This document shows, one piece after another, positions 38,856 to 48,561 of a stretch of DNA of 64,000 bases. Both the position numbers and the translations under genes were made by a program. The DNA lies in contig JBFWYD010000015.1 in the NCBI GenBank assembly GCA_050186825.1, positions 62,001 through 126,000 of the forward strand, given 5' to 3'. Every line of letters starts with the position of its first letter. Positions within the stretch are counted from its first letter, which is position 1. Origin of the DNA: NORP233 sp050186825. Lineage in GTDB: Bacteria; Planctomycetota; J058. Under the pieces are notes generated by a model. It had not been told where the DNA came from. It saw nothing but the letters and a program-made list of their open reading frames with translations, and did not search any database.

Positions 38856-41066
38856 ATGGACGAGGACCTCCTCCCTCGCCGCGCGCTGCTGCTCGCCTGC
38901 GCCTGGGCCTGGCTGCTGGCGCTGCCGCTCTGCCTCGCCGCCCTGCGCGGGGACGGGGTCGAGCAGGCCTTCGCGCAGAGCCTGGCGCTCGCCACGGGGC
39001 TGCTGCCCGTGCTGTGGGCCCAGACCAGCGCAGGGCGGCCGCTCGCGGAGGGGATGCTGCTCGCGGCGGTGTCCACCCCGGCCTTCACGCTGCTCGCCGC
39101 CTTCGCGGCCGCGCGCGCGCGCGCGGCCGGGCTGCTCTACGCCGTGGCGGTGCTGCTGAACGCGGGCCTCCTGGTGCGTTGCTGTGGCCGGCGCGCGCGC
39201 GTGGCGGTGGCGGGGGCCCTGGGGCTCGCGCTCCCCTTCGGCCTGCGCGCCTGGGCGGACGTCGCGGGCGACCCGCCGGCGTGGACGGCGGCCTGGGCGC
39301 TGCCCATGGCGGCGACGGGGATCGCCGACGGCGCGCGCCTCGCGCCGCCGCTCCTGTGCTTGGCCGCGCTGTGGGGTGTCGCGGGCGCGGCCGTCATGGT
39401 GCGTCGTCGCCGGGCGCGCGCGGGCGGCGCGGGCACGCTCGCGCCGCCGGCGGAGACGACGCGCGTCGCGCTCGCCTTCGCGGTCACGCTGTGCTTCGGG
39501 CTCGGTGTCGCGGGCGCGTGGCCGCTGTCGGCGGCGCGCGCCGCGCCGGGCGTGGAGGCGCTGCTCGGCCCGCACGCGCGGCCGGGTGAGCCCTACCCGC
39601 TGCTCGTGCGCGAGGGAGAGCGTCCCTTCGCCGCGCGCAGCCTCTCGCATCGCTTCGCCGCCGGGGCCGGCGCGGGCGGGGGGCAGCAGCTCTTCCCCAC
39701 GCCGCTCGGGGCGGGCAACCACCTCGCCCTGGAGCGCCAGGGCGAGGACGGGAGCTGGGAGCGCGCCGCGCTCGAGGTCCGCGCCCCGCGACCGGTGGGG
39801 GGCGACGCGCTGCTCGTCGGCTGGCTGGGAGACGAGGCCGGCCCGCTCGCGGGCAGCGTGTGCGCTGGGCTCGAGGCGCGCCTGGTGCAGGTCCGCCCCG
39901 ACACGCTCCCGCTCCTGGCCGCGGGCGGGCAGGCCCTCGACGCCCTGGTGCTCGGGCGGGGCGCGGCGCCGCTCGAGCCTCAGGTCGCCGCGCTGCGCGC
40001 TTGGACCGCGGCCGGCGGCGTGCTGGTGTGCGAGGCCCGCGCCGACCTCGAGCGGGTGTGCAGCGCTGCTCCGGCCTGGGCCCCTGCCTCTGGACGCGCG
40101 CTGACGCAGCGCTGGCTGGGTGCGGGCCGCGCGCTGGGGCCCGGGCTCTCGGCCCCGGGGGAGCGCGCCGCGCAGCTCGAGCTCTCGCGCGCGCTCTCCT
40201 CGCGGCCGAGCCGCCGTGCGCGGCGGGCCAACCTGGTCGAGCTCGGGCAGCTCGAGGACGAGCCGCGCCCCGCGGCGCGCGCGATCACGCGGGCCGCGCT
40301 CGCGCTCCTGGCCGTCGCCCTGGCCGCGACCCTCCTGCTGCTCGGCGCGCGCCGTCCGGCCCCGATCACGATCGCGGGCGCCTGGGTCGGGGCGCTCGCG
40401 CTGGCGCTCCTCATCCGCGCGCTGGTCGCGCCGGCTACCCCCGTCTACGCCACGAGCGTGCGGGTGCTCGAGGTGCCCATGGGCGCGCGCGTGGCCCAGC
40501 GCCTCGAGGTGCTGACCCTGGGCAGCCTGCGCCCCGCCGAGGCCAGCGTCGACCTGGCCGGCCTCGCCCCGCCGCTGCCCTGCTTCCTGACCGCGCTCGA
40601 GGCGATCCGCAGCGCGGCCTCGCTCCAAGCCGCGGGCGAGCGCGCGCCGCCGCGGCTGCGCCTCCCGCTCACGCCCGCGCACCCGCGCAGCTTCACGCGC
40701 CTCGACGCCTGCGAGCTCGACGGAGAGGTGCTGCTCACGCCCGACGCGCTCGAGGACCGCGCGGGCCTCCCGCTCCGCGACGTGCTCCTGGTCGACGACG
40801 AGGGGATCCGCGCCCTCGGAGACGTCGAGCCCGGCGCGCGCTTGCCGCTCGCAGGCGGGACGCCCGAGCCGCTCGGCGAGTGGCGCCACGCCGACGTGCC
40901 CCTGCTCGAGAGCCGGCGCCGCCGCTTCGTCGCCGCGCTCGCCGAGGCGCGCGTCCCGGGCGCGCGCCTGATCGTCGCGCGCATCCCGCCGCGCTCCGCC
41001 GTAGCGAGCGGCGTCGCGGGTGAGTCGGCCACGCGCTGGCTCGTCGTCCACGATCGCGCGCCTTGA
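38856..41066 (+). CDS. Large polytopic membrane protein, unknown function
   Basis: This 736-residue protein has about six N-terminal helices (residues 8-215), a periplasmic-looking domain (about 220-465), another helix pair (about 472-525) and a final soluble domain. The middle domain contains the segment DALVLGRGAAPLEPQVAALRAWTAAGG, resembling the glutamine-amidotransferase-like fold seen in planctomycete gliding/aerotolerance proteins, but this is only a resemblance. An in-frame GTG at 38850 is an alternative start. Ala/Arg content is extreme. It stands alone, and the downstream gap of 226 bases holds nothing notable. Confidence 0.72.
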   Translation: MDEDLLPRRALLLACAWAWLLALPLCLAALRGDGVEQAFAQSLALATGLLPVLWAQTSAGRPLAEGMLLAAVSTPAFTLLAAFAAARARAAGLLYAVAVLLNAGLLVRCCGRRARVAVAGALGLALPFGLRAWADVAGDPPAWTAAWALPMAATGIADGARLAPPLLCLAALWGVAGAAVMVRRRRARAGGAGTLAPPAETTRVALAFAVTLCFGLGVAGAWPLSAARAAPGVEALLGPHARPGEPYPLLVREGERPFAARSLSHRFAAGAGAGGGQQLFPTPLGAGNHLALERQGEDGSWERAALEVRAPRPVGGDALLVGWLGDEAGPLAGSVCAGLEARLVQVRPDTLPLLAAGGQALDALVLGRGAAPLEPQVAALRAWTAAGGVLVCEARADLERVCSAAPAWAPASGRALTQRWLGAGRALGPGLSAPGERAAQLELSRALSSRPSRRARRANLVELGQLEDEPRPAARAITRAALALLAVALAATLLLLGARRPAPITIAGAWVGALALALLIRALVAPATPVYATSVRVLEVPMGARVAQRLEVLTLGSLRPAEASVDLAGLAPPLPCFLTALEAIRSAASLQAAGERAPPRLRLPLTPAHPRSFTRLDACELDGEVLLTPDALEDRAGLPLRDVLLVDDEGIRALGDVEPGARLPLAGGTPEPLGEWRHADVPLLESRRRRFVAALAEARVPGARLIVARIPPRSAVASGVAGESATRWLVVHDRAP

Positions 41067-41292
41067 GGGCCTGACCCAGGGCACATTTCGCCCGCTCTCG
41101 GGAACCTGATCAGGCTGCGTGCGACGCATCTCGATCAGACGGAGAATCGATGCCTTGGCTGGCCAGGTCCCCGTAGGAGTCGACTGCTGATGTCCGATCG
41201 CGGCGTTCCCTTGGTCTTGGAGACGCCCTGGGCGTGCTTTGCGCTGCGCTCGGTTGGCCGCGACACGAGGTAGCACCTCGCGCGGGACGCGC

Positions 41293-44200
41293 CTACGGCT
41301 GCCACACCTTCGCGGGATCGCGCGTGCGCGGCGGGAACAGGTTCTTGACCCGCTCGTCGCGGGCGAGGGCGCCCAGGCCCGGGTCGGCGTCGAGGGGGCC
41401 GATCAGGCCGGCGTCCTTGGCGAGGTGCAGCTCGGCCAGGGCGTCCTCGGGCTTGCCGAGGGCGACCAGCGCGCGGGCCGCCATCCAGTGGCGCAAGGCG
41501 GGCGAGCCCTGCACCTCGCGGGCGATGCGCAGGGCGACGGTCGGGTTGCCCTGGGCCTGGCGGAGGGGCGCGATCAGGGGGCCGAGGGCCGGGCGCTTCT
41601 CGGCGGCGCGCTCGAGCAGGGAGCGGGCGCGGCTCAGCGACTCGGGGTCGGGAGGGTCGGTGTCGGCGCCGAAGAGCAGGCGCAGGACGACCGGGATCGC
41701 CTCGCGGAGCGGGGTGGGGAGCTGCTCCTCGGGGACCGGGCGGGCGCGCTGGAACTCGGCCACGGCCAGGGGGCGCAGGGAGCGCGTGGCGGCGCGCATC
41801 TCCGCGGCGTCGCACAGGAGCTCGGGGGCGAGCTCGAGGGCGGCGGCCAGGTCGCGGGCCGCCAGGGGCGTCTTGCCCAGGCGCGCGTGCTGGCGGGCGC
41901 GGGCCAGGAACAGGCGGCCGAGCACCTCGGTGGTGCCCTCGTGGGCGAGGTGCGGGAGGCCGAAGCGGAGCCCGGCGCTGGCCGAGGCCTGGATCTCGGC
42001 CCAGAGCAGGCGCTGGTTCTGCGCGTCGCGGTCGGCGAGCTCCTCGGCGCGGGCCACCTGGCGCAGGTAGCTGCGGGCGCGGCCGACCGCGAGCATGGAC
42101 GCGTAGCCGGGGAGGGCGCGGACCTCGCTCAGGGCGGGGTCCTTCTCCATCTCGTCGAACACGTCGTAGCCGCCCTCGATCGCGCGCTCGAGCGAGCGCA
42201 GGGCGCCCTGGCGGTCGCGCTGCGCGTTCTGGATGCGCGCGAGCACGAAGTGGGCGAAGGGCGGCGGCTTGCGCTCCTCGAGCACCGGGAGCACCGCGCG
42301 CAGGGCGGGGCCGGGCTGTCGGTCGGCCAGGAGCAGCGCGGCGCGCAGCAGGAGCATCCCGGGGTGCGCTGGCCGGCGCTCGAGGTAGCGCTCGCTGGCC
42401 GAGAGGCCGGCGCGCAGGCGCTCGGGCGGGCAGGGCTCGTTGCCCGCGAACTCGTGATGGGCGAAGGCCACGAAGGCCTGGAGGAAGTCAGGATCGACCT
42501 CGTCCTGGACGTCGCGCTGGGCGATCACGCGCTGGAGGATCGGCTCCATGCGCAGGTTCACCCGCTCGCCGGTCTGGAACACGATCGCCTCGTCGTAGAG
42601 CTGCCGGAAGCTCTCGGGCTCGGTCGGGGCCAGCTCGACCAGGGCCGCCCAGTCGATCATGGCCCCGTCCAGGCGGAGCGAGCGCACGCGCATGTAGGCG
42701 CGGATCAGGTGCAGCTCGGCGCAGCGCGCGGGGTCGCGCTCGGGCGAGACCACCTCGAAGGCGGGGCCGAGCACGCGGATCCCCTCGACGTGGTTACCGG
42801 TCACGCCGCGGGCCGCCCGCCAGGCCTCGGCCTTGACCCGCTCGTAGACCTGCACGTAGCCCTCGCGGAGCACGAACACCTGGCGGCGGTCCTCCTCGGC
42901 GCCCTGGGCGTTGCCCGCGTCCGCGCGCAGCTGGGCCCGGACCTCGAAGGCCTCGAGCAGGAGCGGGTCGAGGCGGGTCGCGGCGTCGAGGTCGATCAGG
43001 GCCTGCGGCTGCTCGTCGGTGGCCAGGCGCGAGCGCGCGCGCGCCAGGAGCAGCGCCGCGCGCAGGCGCCGCTCGGTGGGCGTCGTCTCGCTCACGCGCT
43101 CGAGCGCCGCCGCGAGCGCGCGCAGGGCGCCGGGGTGATCCCCGCGCTCTGCGAGGAGCTTGGCCTGCAGCCGCAGCGCCGGCACCGTGGCCAGCCCGCG
43201 CTGGAGCGCCTCCTGGAGCGCGGCCAGGGCCGGGGCCCCTTCGCTCGCGCGCGCCAGGGCCTCGGCCAGGGCCAGGTGCCCCGCGGCCAGCCAGGGCGCC
43301 AGGGTCGTCGCGCGCCGCAGCAGGAGGAGGCTGCGCGCGTAGGCCGGGGTGGCGGGGGCGGCGCGGGCGGCCAGGCGTCGCCCGCGCAGGAGCGAGGAGA
43401 GAGCCTCGCGCAGGGGCCCGCCCACGTCGAGGTCCAGGCCCTCGGCCGCGTTGACCGCCAGGCGCTGCGCCTCGCGCGCCTTGGCCTCGGCCGCGTCGTG
43501 CTCGGGGCCCTGCTCGAGCAGCTGGGCCTCGAGGGTGGTGGCCTCGGCGTCGTCGGGGTGCGCGCTGAGCACCGGCCGCAGCAGGGCGCGCGCGGCCACG
43601 GGGTCGCCGCCCTGGGCCGCGGCGCGGGCCAGGGCCAGGGTGGCGCGGCGATCGTCGCGCTGCAGGCGCTGGGCGCGCTGCGCCAGCTCGTGCGCGCGAA
43701 CCAGCGAGGCAGCCGAGGAGCGGTCCCCCGCGGCGCCTGCCAGCAGGAGCTCCGCGGCTTCGAGCAGGTGCCGCGCCGGCGCGGCGCGCTCGGGCAGCAC
43801 CTCCTCCAGGGCCGCGAGCGCCTCGGGGGGGCGCCCCTGGGCGCGGGCCAGCCGGGCCTGGACCAGGCGCAGGGCCACCCGCGCCGCCTCGCCGGGGCGG
43901 GTGTGGGCCAGGGCCGCGCGCAGGTCGCGCTCGGCCGCGTCGTCCTCGCCGAGCAGCGCGTGGAGCCGGGCGCGGCTGACGAGCGCCATGGGATCGGTGG
44001 TCCGGGCCAGCGCCGCGTCGAGCTCGGCCAGGGCGCGCTCGCGGTCGCCGACGCGCACCCAGGCCTGCCCGCAGGCCAGCCGCAGGGCCGCCTCGTCGGG
44101 GAAGGTCCGCGCCCCGAACACCAGCTCCTCGAGCGCGGCCTCGGGCTTGTGCTCGGCGCTCAGCAGCGCCGAGCGGGCCAGCCGCGCGAGCGGCTCGCGG

Positions 44201-46308
44201 GGGTCGAGGCGCTGCGCCTCCTCGAGGTCGGCGTGGGCCTGCATCAGCTCCTCGAGGTCGAGGTGCGCCAGGGCGCGGCCGACCAGCACCCGCGCCGGGC
44301 GCACCGCCACCAGCCGGGCGCGATCCGCCAGGGCGCGCTCGTAGTCGAGCAGCGCGAAGGGCGCGGCGCCGGCGCGACGATGCGCCTCGGCCCGGAAGTA
44401 GAAGGCCTCGATGCGCGCGGCGTCGCGGGTCAGCACCTCGTTCAGCTGCTCGAGCGCCTCGCGGCAGTGGCCGGCCTCGAGCTCGAGCCGCCCCAGCGCC
44501 AGGCGCAGCTCGGGGTCCCCGGTGTGGGGCAGGAGCTCGCGGTAGAGCGCGCGCGCGGCCTCGCGGTCGGCGGGGCCGCCGCCCGCGAGCACGTTGGCGC
44601 GCAGGCGGCGCGCCCCCAGCCGCGCAGCCTCGACCTCGCGCGCGAGCTGCGGCGGGGCCTCGGGGCCGAGCGCCTCGCCCGCCGCCACCGCCTGGTCGGC
44701 CAGCCGCAGCGCCTCGGCGGCCGCCTCCAGCGAGCGCGCGCGATCGTCGCCCTGGTGCGCGCGCTCGAGGGCGTCGCGCGCCTGCTGCACCAGGGCCAGG
44801 GCGGCGCCCTGCCGCTGCTCGAGCGCGGCGCGCGCCCGGGCCGCGGCCGCCGTGCGCTGGTGGTAGGCGAGCCCGATCGCCAGGGCGAGCACCAGGACCG
44901 CCACCACGCTCAGGGCGGCCACACCCCAGGGCGTGAGCAGGCGCTCGCGCAGGGCGCGGGCCAGGCGGACCCGCGGCTGGACCCCGCGGGCCTCGACCGA
45001 CTCCCCGCGGAGGAAGCGCTCGAGGTCCTGCGCCAGGTCCTCGGCCGTGAGGTAGCGGTCGTCCTGGCGCTTCTCGAGGGCCTTCAGGACGATCCGGTCC
45101 AGCTCGGGCGGGATCGTGCCGTCGTGGTCGCTGGGCGGGTCGGGCACGTGGCTGCGCACCCGCTCCTGGAGCTCGAAGAAGTTCGTGGCCTCGACGGGCA
45201 TCTTCTTCGTGAGCGCCTCGTAGAGCACGACCCCGAGCGCGTAGACGTCGGTGCGGCGGTCGATCGCGTCCGGGTCGCCGCGCAGCTGCTCGGGCGCCAT
45301 GAACAGCGGCGTCCCGACCAGGTCGCCGACCTCGGTCAGCGAGCTGCGCCCCAGGTCGCGCGCCAGCCCGAAGTCGGCGATCCGCGGCTCGCCCGCGCCG
45401 TCGACCATCACGTTGTGCGGCTTGACGTCGCGGTGGATGATCCCCTGCTCGTGGGCGTAGTGGAGCCCGCGCGCCACCTTGGCCACGACGCCCAGGAGGG
45501 CCTCGCGCGGGAGCTCGTGGCGCACCTCCTGGAGCTCGCGGCCCTCGACGTAGTCCATGGTGTAGTAGGGCAGGCCGTCCTGGTCGCCCACGTCGTGGAT
45601 CCCCACGATCGCGGGGTGCTTGAGCCGCGCGATCGCCTCGGCCTCGCGGCGGAAGCGCGCGCGGGCGTCCTGACTGGCGTCGCGGCGCAGCCGCTTGAGC
45701 GCCAGCACCCGCCCCGCCTTGTCCTGGATCCGGTAGATCACGCCCATCCCGCCGTGGCCCACCCGGCCCAGCACGCGGTAGGGCCCGATCCGCTCCGGCT
45801 GCCGCGCGCCGCCCGCGCTCCCGTTCTCGGGGTCCGAGCTCGCGTCGCGCGCGGTGTCCTTCTTGCGGCGCGGCTGCGCGCGGCGCTCCTGCCCCGGCCA
45901 GCCCGAGCCCGGCTCGCCCTCGGAGCCCGGCCGCCGCTGCGGGGTCTGCGGCTGGGTCTGCTCGTTGCGCTCGCTCGCGCCGCGGCGGGTCGCGCGTCGC
46001 GTCTGCTGCTGCTGCTGATCCGAGTCCTCCGCGGCCGGGTTGCGCGCCCCGCAGCGCGCGCAGCGCAGCGGCCGCAGCAGGACCAGCGGCGTGCCGCAGC
46101 GCAGGCAGGGCCGGCGCGCCCCCTCGAGGATCTCCTGCAGGAGCACGAAGTCCTGGGGCCCGATCACCTTGGCCCGGATCAAGGCCTGCCCGGCCGCGGT
46201 CAGGCTCGGCTGCGCCCCGAGCTCCGCCAGCGCGGAGCGGACGGCCGCCTTGCGCGCGGGGTCGCGGCGCAGGATCAAGGAGGCGAGCAGCAGGCCGTCC
46301 GAGCGCAC
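41293..46308 (-). CDS. Giant Ser/Thr protein kinase with TPR array
   Basis: This protein of about 1671 residues has an N-terminal helical segment, a four-Cys zinc ribbon (CLRC...CARC; Cys68, 71, 83, 86), a disordered Gln/Arg-rich linker and a Hanks kinase domain (about 174-435). The kinase has GHGGMGVIY, Lys205, HRDVKPHN (292 onward) and DFG (312-314). One membrane helix follows (about 461-483), then about 1100 residues of repeated 34-residue TPR-type helices (for example ALGRLELEAGHCREALEQLN). The TPR part should be periplasmic and could sense or scaffold partners. The GTG at 46308 is chosen; a TTG at 46353 is also in frame. Such kinase-TPR giants are typical of Planctomycetota. Confidence 0.93.
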   Translation of the reverse strand: MRSDGLLLASLILRRDPARKAAVRSALAELGAQPSLTAAGQALIRAKVIGPQDFVLLQEILEGARRPCLRCGTPLVLLRPLRCARCGARNPAAEDSDQQQQQTRRATRRGASERNEQTQPQTPQRRPGSEGEPGSGWPGQERRAQPRRKKDTARDASSDPENGSAGGARQPERIGPYRVLGRVGHGGMGVIYRIQDKAGRVLALKRLRRDASQDARARFRREAEAIARLKHPAIVGIHDVGDQDGLPYYTMDYVEGRELQEVRHELPREALLGVVAKVARGLHYAHEQGIIHRDVKPHNVMVDGAGEPRIADFGLARDLGRSSLTEVGDLVGTPLFMAPEQLRGDPDAIDRRTDVYALGVVLYEALTKKMPVEATNFFELQERVRSHVPDPPSDHDGTIPPELDRIVLKALEKRQDDRYLTAEDLAQDLERFLRGESVEARGVQPRVRLARALRERLLTPWGVAALSVVAVLVLALAIGLAYHQRTAAAARARAALEQRQGAALALVQQARDALERAHQGDDRARSLEAAAEALRLADQAVAAGEALGPEAPPQLAREVEAARLGARRLRANVLAGGGPADREAARALYRELLPHTGDPELRLALGRLELEAGHCREALEQLNEVLTRDAARIEAFYFRAEAHRRAGAAPFALLDYERALADRARLVAVRPARVLVGRALAHLDLEELMQAHADLEEAQRLDPREPLARLARSALLSAEHKPEAALEELVFGARTFPDEAALRLACGQAWVRVGDRERALAELDAALARTTDPMALVSRARLHALLGEDDAAERDLRAALAHTRPGEAARVALRLVQARLARAQGRPPEALAALEEVLPERAAPARHLLEAAELLLAGAAGDRSSAASLVRAHELAQRAQRLQRDDRRATLALARAAAQGGDPVAARALLRPVLSAHPDDAEATTLEAQLLEQGPEHDAAEAKAREAQRLAVNAAEGLDLDVGGPLREALSSLLRGRRLAARAAPATPAYARSLLLLRRATTLAPWLAAGHLALAEALARASEGAPALAALQEALQRGLATVPALRLQAKLLAERGDHPGALRALAAALERVSETTPTERRLRAALLLARARSRLATDEQPQALIDLDAATRLDPLLLEAFEVRAQLRADAGNAQGAEEDRRQVFVLREGYVQVYERVKAEAWRAARGVTGNHVEGIRVLGPAFEVVSPERDPARCAELHLIRAYMRVRSLRLDGAMIDWAALVELAPTEPESFRQLYDEAIVFQTGERVNLRMEPILQRVIAQRDVQDEVDPDFLQAFVAFAHHEFAGNEPCPPERLRAGLSASERYLERRPAHPGMLLLRAALLLADRQPGPALRAVLPVLEERKPPPFAHFVLARIQNAQRDRQGALRSLERAIEGGYDVFDEMEKDPALSEVRALPGYASMLAVGRARSYLRQVARAEELADRDAQNQRLLWAEIQASASAGLRFGLPHLAHEGTTEVLGRLFLARARQHARLGKTPLAARDLAAALELAPELLCDAAEMRAATRSLRPLAVAEFQRARPVPEEQLPTPLREAIPVVLRLLFGADTDPPDPESLSRARSLLERAAEKRPALGPLIAPLRQAQGNPTVALRIAREVQGSPALRHWMAARALVALGKPEDALAELHLAKDAGLIGPLDADPGLGALARDERVKNLFPPRTRDPAKVWQP

Positions 46309-46419
46309 GCCGCAGGATAGCTCGGGGTGGGTCCCGGGAGGCCGATCGCGCAACCACCGGCGGGGTTGGGGACTCGGGTCCGAGCCCGCCGCGCGACCAC
46401 GGGAGGAGGAAGGAACCTC

Positions 46420-46449
46420 GTGCCCGTGCCCGTGCCCGTGCCCGTGCCC
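46420..46449. repeat. GTGCCC hexamer array, 5 copies
   Basis: Five perfect tandem copies of GTGCCC. The array lies about 110 bases upstream of the giant kinase start and outside any credible gene. Confidence 0.9.
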
Positions 46450-46497
46450 GCTTCTCGATCCGACCCTGCTGCGGAGACGCGCCCTCGCTCGTCCCTG

Positions 46498-46714
46498 GCG
46501 ATCTCCGCGGTCTCTGCGATCTCTGCGCTTCAGTCCAGCGCCCGCGCAGCTCCTACCGCGATCGCCGCGGAGCTAGCCGCTCGCGGATCCGCGGCTGAGC
46601 CGAGACCGAGTCCAACTCCGAGGACTGACGAGAGCGGGTTCCGAGCCCCGGTTCGTGAGGGCCTGCGACACCGTTGGTACTCAGCGCAGAGATCGCAGAG
46701 ATCGCGGAGATCGC
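46498..46714. repeat. Inverted-repeat element with 9-mer tandem arms
   Basis: The left arm (46498-46534) and right arm (46679-46714) are reverse complements over about 35 bases with roughly three differences. Each arm is itself a short tandem array of a 9-mer of the AGAGATCGC type. The 144-base interior has no gene. The size and terminal inverted repeats resemble a MITE or a large hairpin-forming element. No target-site duplication was verified. Confidence 0.75.
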
Positions 46715-46738
46715 CCCGTGTGAGCGGGGGGCGTCTCC

Positions 46739-46795
46739 GAGACCGAGACCGAGGCCGAGACCGAGACCGAGACCGAGGCCGAGGCCGAGGCCGAG
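46739..46795. repeat. GAGRCC hexamer array, 9 copies
   Basis: Nine tandem copies of GAGACC or GAGGCC in the order A A G A A A G G G, ending in GAG. It begins 25 bases after the inverted-repeat element and ends 90 bases before the GTG of the next gene. Confidence 0.9.
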
Positions 46796-46884
46796 TCTGC
46801 CTACCTCCGATTCCGACCCCGCCTACCCGAATCCGGGGCCCGCCTCCCTGTTCCCTCAGGCCCTCCTCTCGTAGCCTCGTCCGC

Positions 46885-48537
46885 GTGAGGTTGATCCTCG
46901 CTCGCCTGGCGCTGCTCGCGGTCACGCTCCCGGTCACGGCGGGCTCCGCCTACGTCTTCTGGTCGCAGCCCACCTCCTTCGAGTGGGGGGATCCGACCCT
47001 GTGGGTCGTCTCGGGCGCCGCGCTGCTCGTGGCCTTGGTCGGCTTCGTCGCCTCCTTCGCGCCCTTCGACCGGCCGCAGAGCGCCCTGCGCTGGGCCACG
47101 CCGCTCTGCGGGCTGCTCGCGGGGACGGCCCTGAGCGGGATGCTCTGCTTCCCCTCGACCTTCGCCTGGGTCGGGCCGCCCCTGCTCCTGGCCGCGATCT
47201 TCGGCTTCTTCGCGGCGCGCGAGGTGGCGGTCGGGCCGCCGGACCTCGACCTGCCCACGCGCTTCGAGGACGCGACCGAGAGCGGGCTCCCGCCCGACGC
47301 CACCCGCCTGACCCCCGCCCTGCGCGCGCTGCTGATCGGCGGGGTCGTGGTGGGCGCGGTCCTGATCCTCGCCTGGCGGCCGCGGCCCGGGCCGCGGCCG
47401 ATCGACCTCGACGCGGAGGACGGGGTGGCCGCGGTGGTCTCGCGGCCCGCGCTCGCGCGCCCGACCAAGCGCGTGATCCGCCACGCGCAGTCGGTCGAGG
47501 TCACCGGCCGCGAGGTGCGGCTCGTGGTCTCGCTCGAGCGGCCGCGCCTGGAGCTGCGGCTGCGCGACCAGGACCTGATCGTCGAGCCCTGCCTCACGAT
47601 CGAGGACGGGAGCGTCGATGGCTTCCCGCTGACCCCGCTCAACGGGATGAGCCTCGAGGCCGCCGGGCCGGCGCTCGTGGACTTCCGCGAGGGGCAGGAC
47701 CTGGCCTGGGTGCGCGTGGCCTATCCCCACGGGCGGGCGCGCTACCGCGGCCTCGCCGAGCGCACGGCCTTCTTCTCGCGCAAGGCCGGGGCCGACTCGA
47801 TCGCGGCCACCCTCGAGCTCGAGGTCGACCTCCGCCGCGGCGAGGTGACCGTGGACGCGCGCACCCTGCTGGCGCGCCCCGCCGTGGCGCGGCGCACCAG
47901 CCTGGCCTGGGTGCGCCTGCGCGACGCGCCCGAGCTCCCCGTCCGCCTCGGCCTGGGCGAGGGGATCGACTACGCGCCGGGCGAGGCGACCGGCGGCGCG
48001 CCGCTGACCTTCCTCTCTCACGAGGAGTCCCAGGGCGAGGGCGCCGACACGCGCCTGCTCGAGGCGCGCAACGCCGGGGCGGGGCCCTTCGAGACGCGCG
48101 AGCTCGGGCGCTGGCAGGACTGGCTGGTGCTCCCCAGCGAGCACTCGCGCGTGCTGCTGCTCGCGCCCGACTGGCGGCGGGAGTGCTCGCTCCTCCGCTC
48201 GCGCGCCGCGGGCTTCGGGCTGCGCGAGAACGCGCTCGCGATCTGGCGCGAAGGCGGCGGGGTGAACGTGCTCTTCGACCCCGCCGGGGTCCGCCTGGGG
48301 CAGGGCGCGCTCCTGTGTGAGCTCCCCCCTGGCCTCTACCGCGATCGCCTGGTGCTCGCCCCGCTGCGCGGGGCCGAGCCGGCCGCGGTGGCCCAGCGGC
48401 TGCTCCGCCGCTTCCACATGGCCGAGGAGGCCGGCCTGCGCGTGGAGCGCACGATCCGGCCCGGCGGCGGGGGAGGCGCTCCGGACCCGCTCCCGGGCGG
48501 GGCGCCGCCGCTGCTTCCAGGCGCGGGGGGCGGCTAG
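46885..48537 (+). CDS. Membrane protein with C-terminal beta-rich domain, unknown
   Basis: This 550-residue protein starts at GTG 46885, immediately after the repeat region. Five hydrophobic segments lie in the first 170 residues (about 4-22, 37-57, 66-84, 88-105, 146-166). The remainder is a large beta-rich soluble domain (VRLVVSLERPRLELRLRDQD, DSIAATLELEVDLRRGEVTV) and a Gly/Pro-rich tail. The upstream extension of the frame consists of translated simple repeats and is rejected. No family is recognised. It ends 24 bases before the convergent hydrolase gene. Confidence 0.75.
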   Translation: MRLILARLALLAVTLPVTAGSAYVFWSQPTSFEWGDPTLWVVSGAALLVALVGFVASFAPFDRPQSALRWATPLCGLLAGTALSGMLCFPSTFAWVGPPLLLAAIFGFFAAREVAVGPPDLDLPTRFEDATESGLPPDATRLTPALRALLIGGVVVGAVLILAWRPRPGPRPIDLDAEDGVAAVVSRPALARPTKRVIRHAQSVEVTGREVRLVVSLERPRLELRLRDQDLIVEPCLTIEDGSVDGFPLTPLNGMSLEAAGPALVDFREGQDLAWVRVAYPHGRARYRGLAERTAFFSRKAGADSIAATLELEVDLRRGEVTVDARTLLARPAVARRTSLAWVRLRDAPELPVRLGLGEGIDYAPGEATGGAPLTFLSHEESQGEGADTRLLEARNAGAGPFETRELGRWQDWLVLPSEHSRVLLLAPDWRRECSLLRSRAAGFGLRENALAIWREGGGVNVLFDPAGVRLGQGALLCELPPGLYRDRLVLAPLRGAEPAAVAQRLLRRFHMAEEAGLRVERTIRPGGGGGAPDPLPGGAPPLLPGAGGG

Positions 48538-48561
48538 GCGGCCCCAGACCCAGGTGGCTGC

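Larger units (their letters stand above)
46309..46884. other. Repeat-rich intergenic region
   Basis: This 576-base gap lies between divergent genes. Frames across it have no protein-like character. It is made largely of simple repeats: a GTGCCC array, a 217-bp inverted-repeat element and a GAGRCC array (each listed). No promoter could be assigned with confidence. Confidence 0.7.

Noticed and set aside
41239..46320. Very long plus-strand open frame (over 1690 codons) opposite the giant kinase
   Set aside because: It is a high-GC antisense shadow: the minus strand encodes a clear kinase with all catalytic motifs and TPR repeats, while the plus frame is Arg/Gly/Ala/Gln-rich with no domain.
46327..46884. 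N-terminal extension of the membrane protein at 46885-48537
   Set aside because: The in-frame upstream part is translated simple repeat (Val-Pro and Asp-Arg runs) and there is no start signal; the hydrophobic N-terminus begins at GTG 46885.
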